64,000 nucleotides of DNA from Lentzea sp. NEAU-D7 (GTDB lineage: Bacteria > Actinomycetota > Actinomycetes > Mycobacteriales > Pseudonocardiaceae), in assembly GCF_026242055.1 (NCBI RefSeq), contig NZ_JAPJDL010000003.1:258796-322795 (forward strand). Reading direction: 5' to 3'. Position 1 is the first letter of the stretch. Every line of letters begins with the position of its first letter. This document shows, in pieces, positions 63,452-64,000 of the stretch. Under the pieces are notes generated by a model that saw only the letters and a list, made by a program, of their open reading frames with translations, was not told the origin of the DNA and made no database searches. Both the position numbers and the translations under genes were made by a program.

Positions 63452-63473
63452 CTCCGGCATGCAGATCAAGTGA
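63452..63473 (+). repeat. Direct repeat, right copy
   Basis: Identical over 22 bp to 62913-62934; ends with the same TGA. Confidence 0.85.
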
Positions 63474-63579
63474 TGCCCCGGGGCGGGCCGGGTTGTGCGC
63501 CCCGGCCCGCCATCAGGGGCATTTGGTACCTTCTGGGCGCCCCGGTCGTCTGGGCGAACCCCCATCTTGGAGGAACGTC

Positions 63580-64000
63580 GTGCGCACGTTGACCCATGCC
63601 GAGTTCATGGAGATGCGGCGCTTTCCCGCGCTCGACGGGCTCCGGGCGTTCGCGGCCGTCATCGTGGTGGTCTTCCACTTCGGCGGTGCCGAGTGGAAGT
63701 GGCTCTCCGGCTGGGTCGGCGTCTACCTGTTCTTCGTGTTGTCCGGGTTCCTGATCACCACGCTGCTGTTGCGCGAACAGGACCTCAAGGGCCGGATCTC
63801 GCTCAAGAACTTCTACATCCGGCGTGTCTTCCGGATCATGCCGCCGTACTTCGTGATCTTCGCGTTCATCATGGCGTTCTTCTACCTGCGCGGCGACTTC
63901 TTCACGATCCGGTACCCGGAGACGCTGAAGTACTACCTGCCGTTCATGAACGAGTTCCTGCCCGCGGGCATGGCGGGCGCGCCGAACGACTACTTCTCGG
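63580..64000 (+). CDS. Acyltransferase-3 family membrane protein (partial, runs off the right edge)
   Basis: GTG 63580 after GGAGGA. First 140 residues: FPALDGLRAFAAVIVVVFHFGG with the family His, VGVYLFFVLSGFLITTLLL, NFYIRRVFRIMPPYF (R-x3-R motif). Ten-helix acyltransferases O-acetylate cell-surface polymers or antibiotics. The C-terminus is outside the window. Confidence 0.92.
   Translation, partial: MRTLTHAEFMEMRRFPALDGLRAFAAVIVVVFHFGGAEWKWLSGWVGVYLFFVLSGFLITTLLLREQDLKGRISLKNFYIRRVFRIMPPYFVIFAFIMAFFYLRGDFFTIRYPETLKYYLPFMNEFLPAGMAGAPNDYFS

Larger units (their letters stand above)
62935..63473. mobile_element. 539-bp insert flanked by a 22-bp direct repeat
   Basis: Sequence between the gene end and its repeated copy (inclusive of the right copy). 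It holds hairpins at 62954-62970 (CCTCAG/CTGAGG) and 62996-63018 (10-bp stem GCGCGCCGCC) and one 80-codon ORF. No transposase or integrase. A GC-rich terminator-like hairpin follows the right copy at about 63478-63513, where the dehydrogenase terminator would be expected. Interpretation as an integrated or decayed element is inference. Confidence 0.55.

Noticed and set aside
62935-63473. Terminal inverted repeats of the 539-bp insert
   Set aside because: Only a TGATCA hexamer is shared near both ends in inverted order, too short and too common to count as IS termini.

Overview
The window is GC-rich actinobacterial chromosome. Three things point there: a dnaK-grpE-dnaJ-hspR operon controlled by HAIR-type inverted repeats, cell-wall proteins with class E-type LAXTG sorting signals, and an EtfD-type ETF:menaquinone oxidoreductase. 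Gene content and protein style fit Pseudonocardiales (Lentzea/Saccharothrix/Actinosynnema-like), but that placement is inference. I see no prophage, IS transposase or CRISPR array. Both ends cut genes: a DUF2784 protein on the left and an acyltransferase on the right.

Layout. 0-5.3 kb: pyrE, a scramblase-like protein, three overlapping genes resembling type VII secretion substrates, an SDR, a 58-aa LAXTG protein and a membrane-anchored protein. 5.4-21 kb: the heat-shock block, with clpB and dnaK-grpE-dnaJ-hspR plus an unknown fifth gene, each promoter carrying HAIR sites. Between them lie a drug-efflux MFS, a PNPOx-family protein, a flavohemoglobin, glyA behind a ZTP riboswitch, and a TetR/NAD-epimerase pair sharing two operators. 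21-25.5 kb: DUF4097 lipoprotein, SMR/TetR pair, etfD and a small membrane protein. 25.5-29.7 kb: three SdrD B-like surface proteins (two LAXTG-anchored tandem paralogues) around a MarR gene. 29.8-34.6 kb: CDF transporter, dcd, tRNA-Gly(CCC), and an operon of one DUF4388-like and two roadblock proteins without a GTPase. 34.6-47 kb: Na+ symporter with a divergent LuxR regulator, FadE5-like dehydrogenase, an apparently truncated MFS, DUF1206, VanW, GroES-like, thioredoxin-NHL, DUF4259 and a 12-residue-repeat membrane protein. 47-57 kb: FAD enzyme, dienelactone hydrolase, SDR/TetR pair, HAD phosphatase, NYN protein, S37 peptidase, beta-hydroxyacid dehydrogenase, AAA ATPase and a SIMPL protein. 57-63.5 kb: fatty-acid block with FadA2-, FabG4- and HtdX-like enzymes, TetR, SCP2 and an acyl-CoA dehydrogenase.

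The strongest new observation is a regulatory link across 40 kb. An inverted repeat, TACT-N4-(A/G)GTA with a spacer fitting R-D-Y-G, occurs upstream of etfD, upstream of the FadE5-like gene, twice between the thiolase and FabG4 genes, and twice between the TetR gene and the SCP2/acyl-CoA dehydrogenase genes. The two tandem pairs have identical 16-bp spacing. These genes together supply beta-oxidation enzymes and the route that passes their electrons to menaquinone, so a TetR-controlled fatty-acid regulon is the natural reading. A second notable structure is a 539-bp insert directly after the last acyl-CoA dehydrogenase, which repeats that gene's final 22 bp at its far end, as integration into a gene 3' end would.
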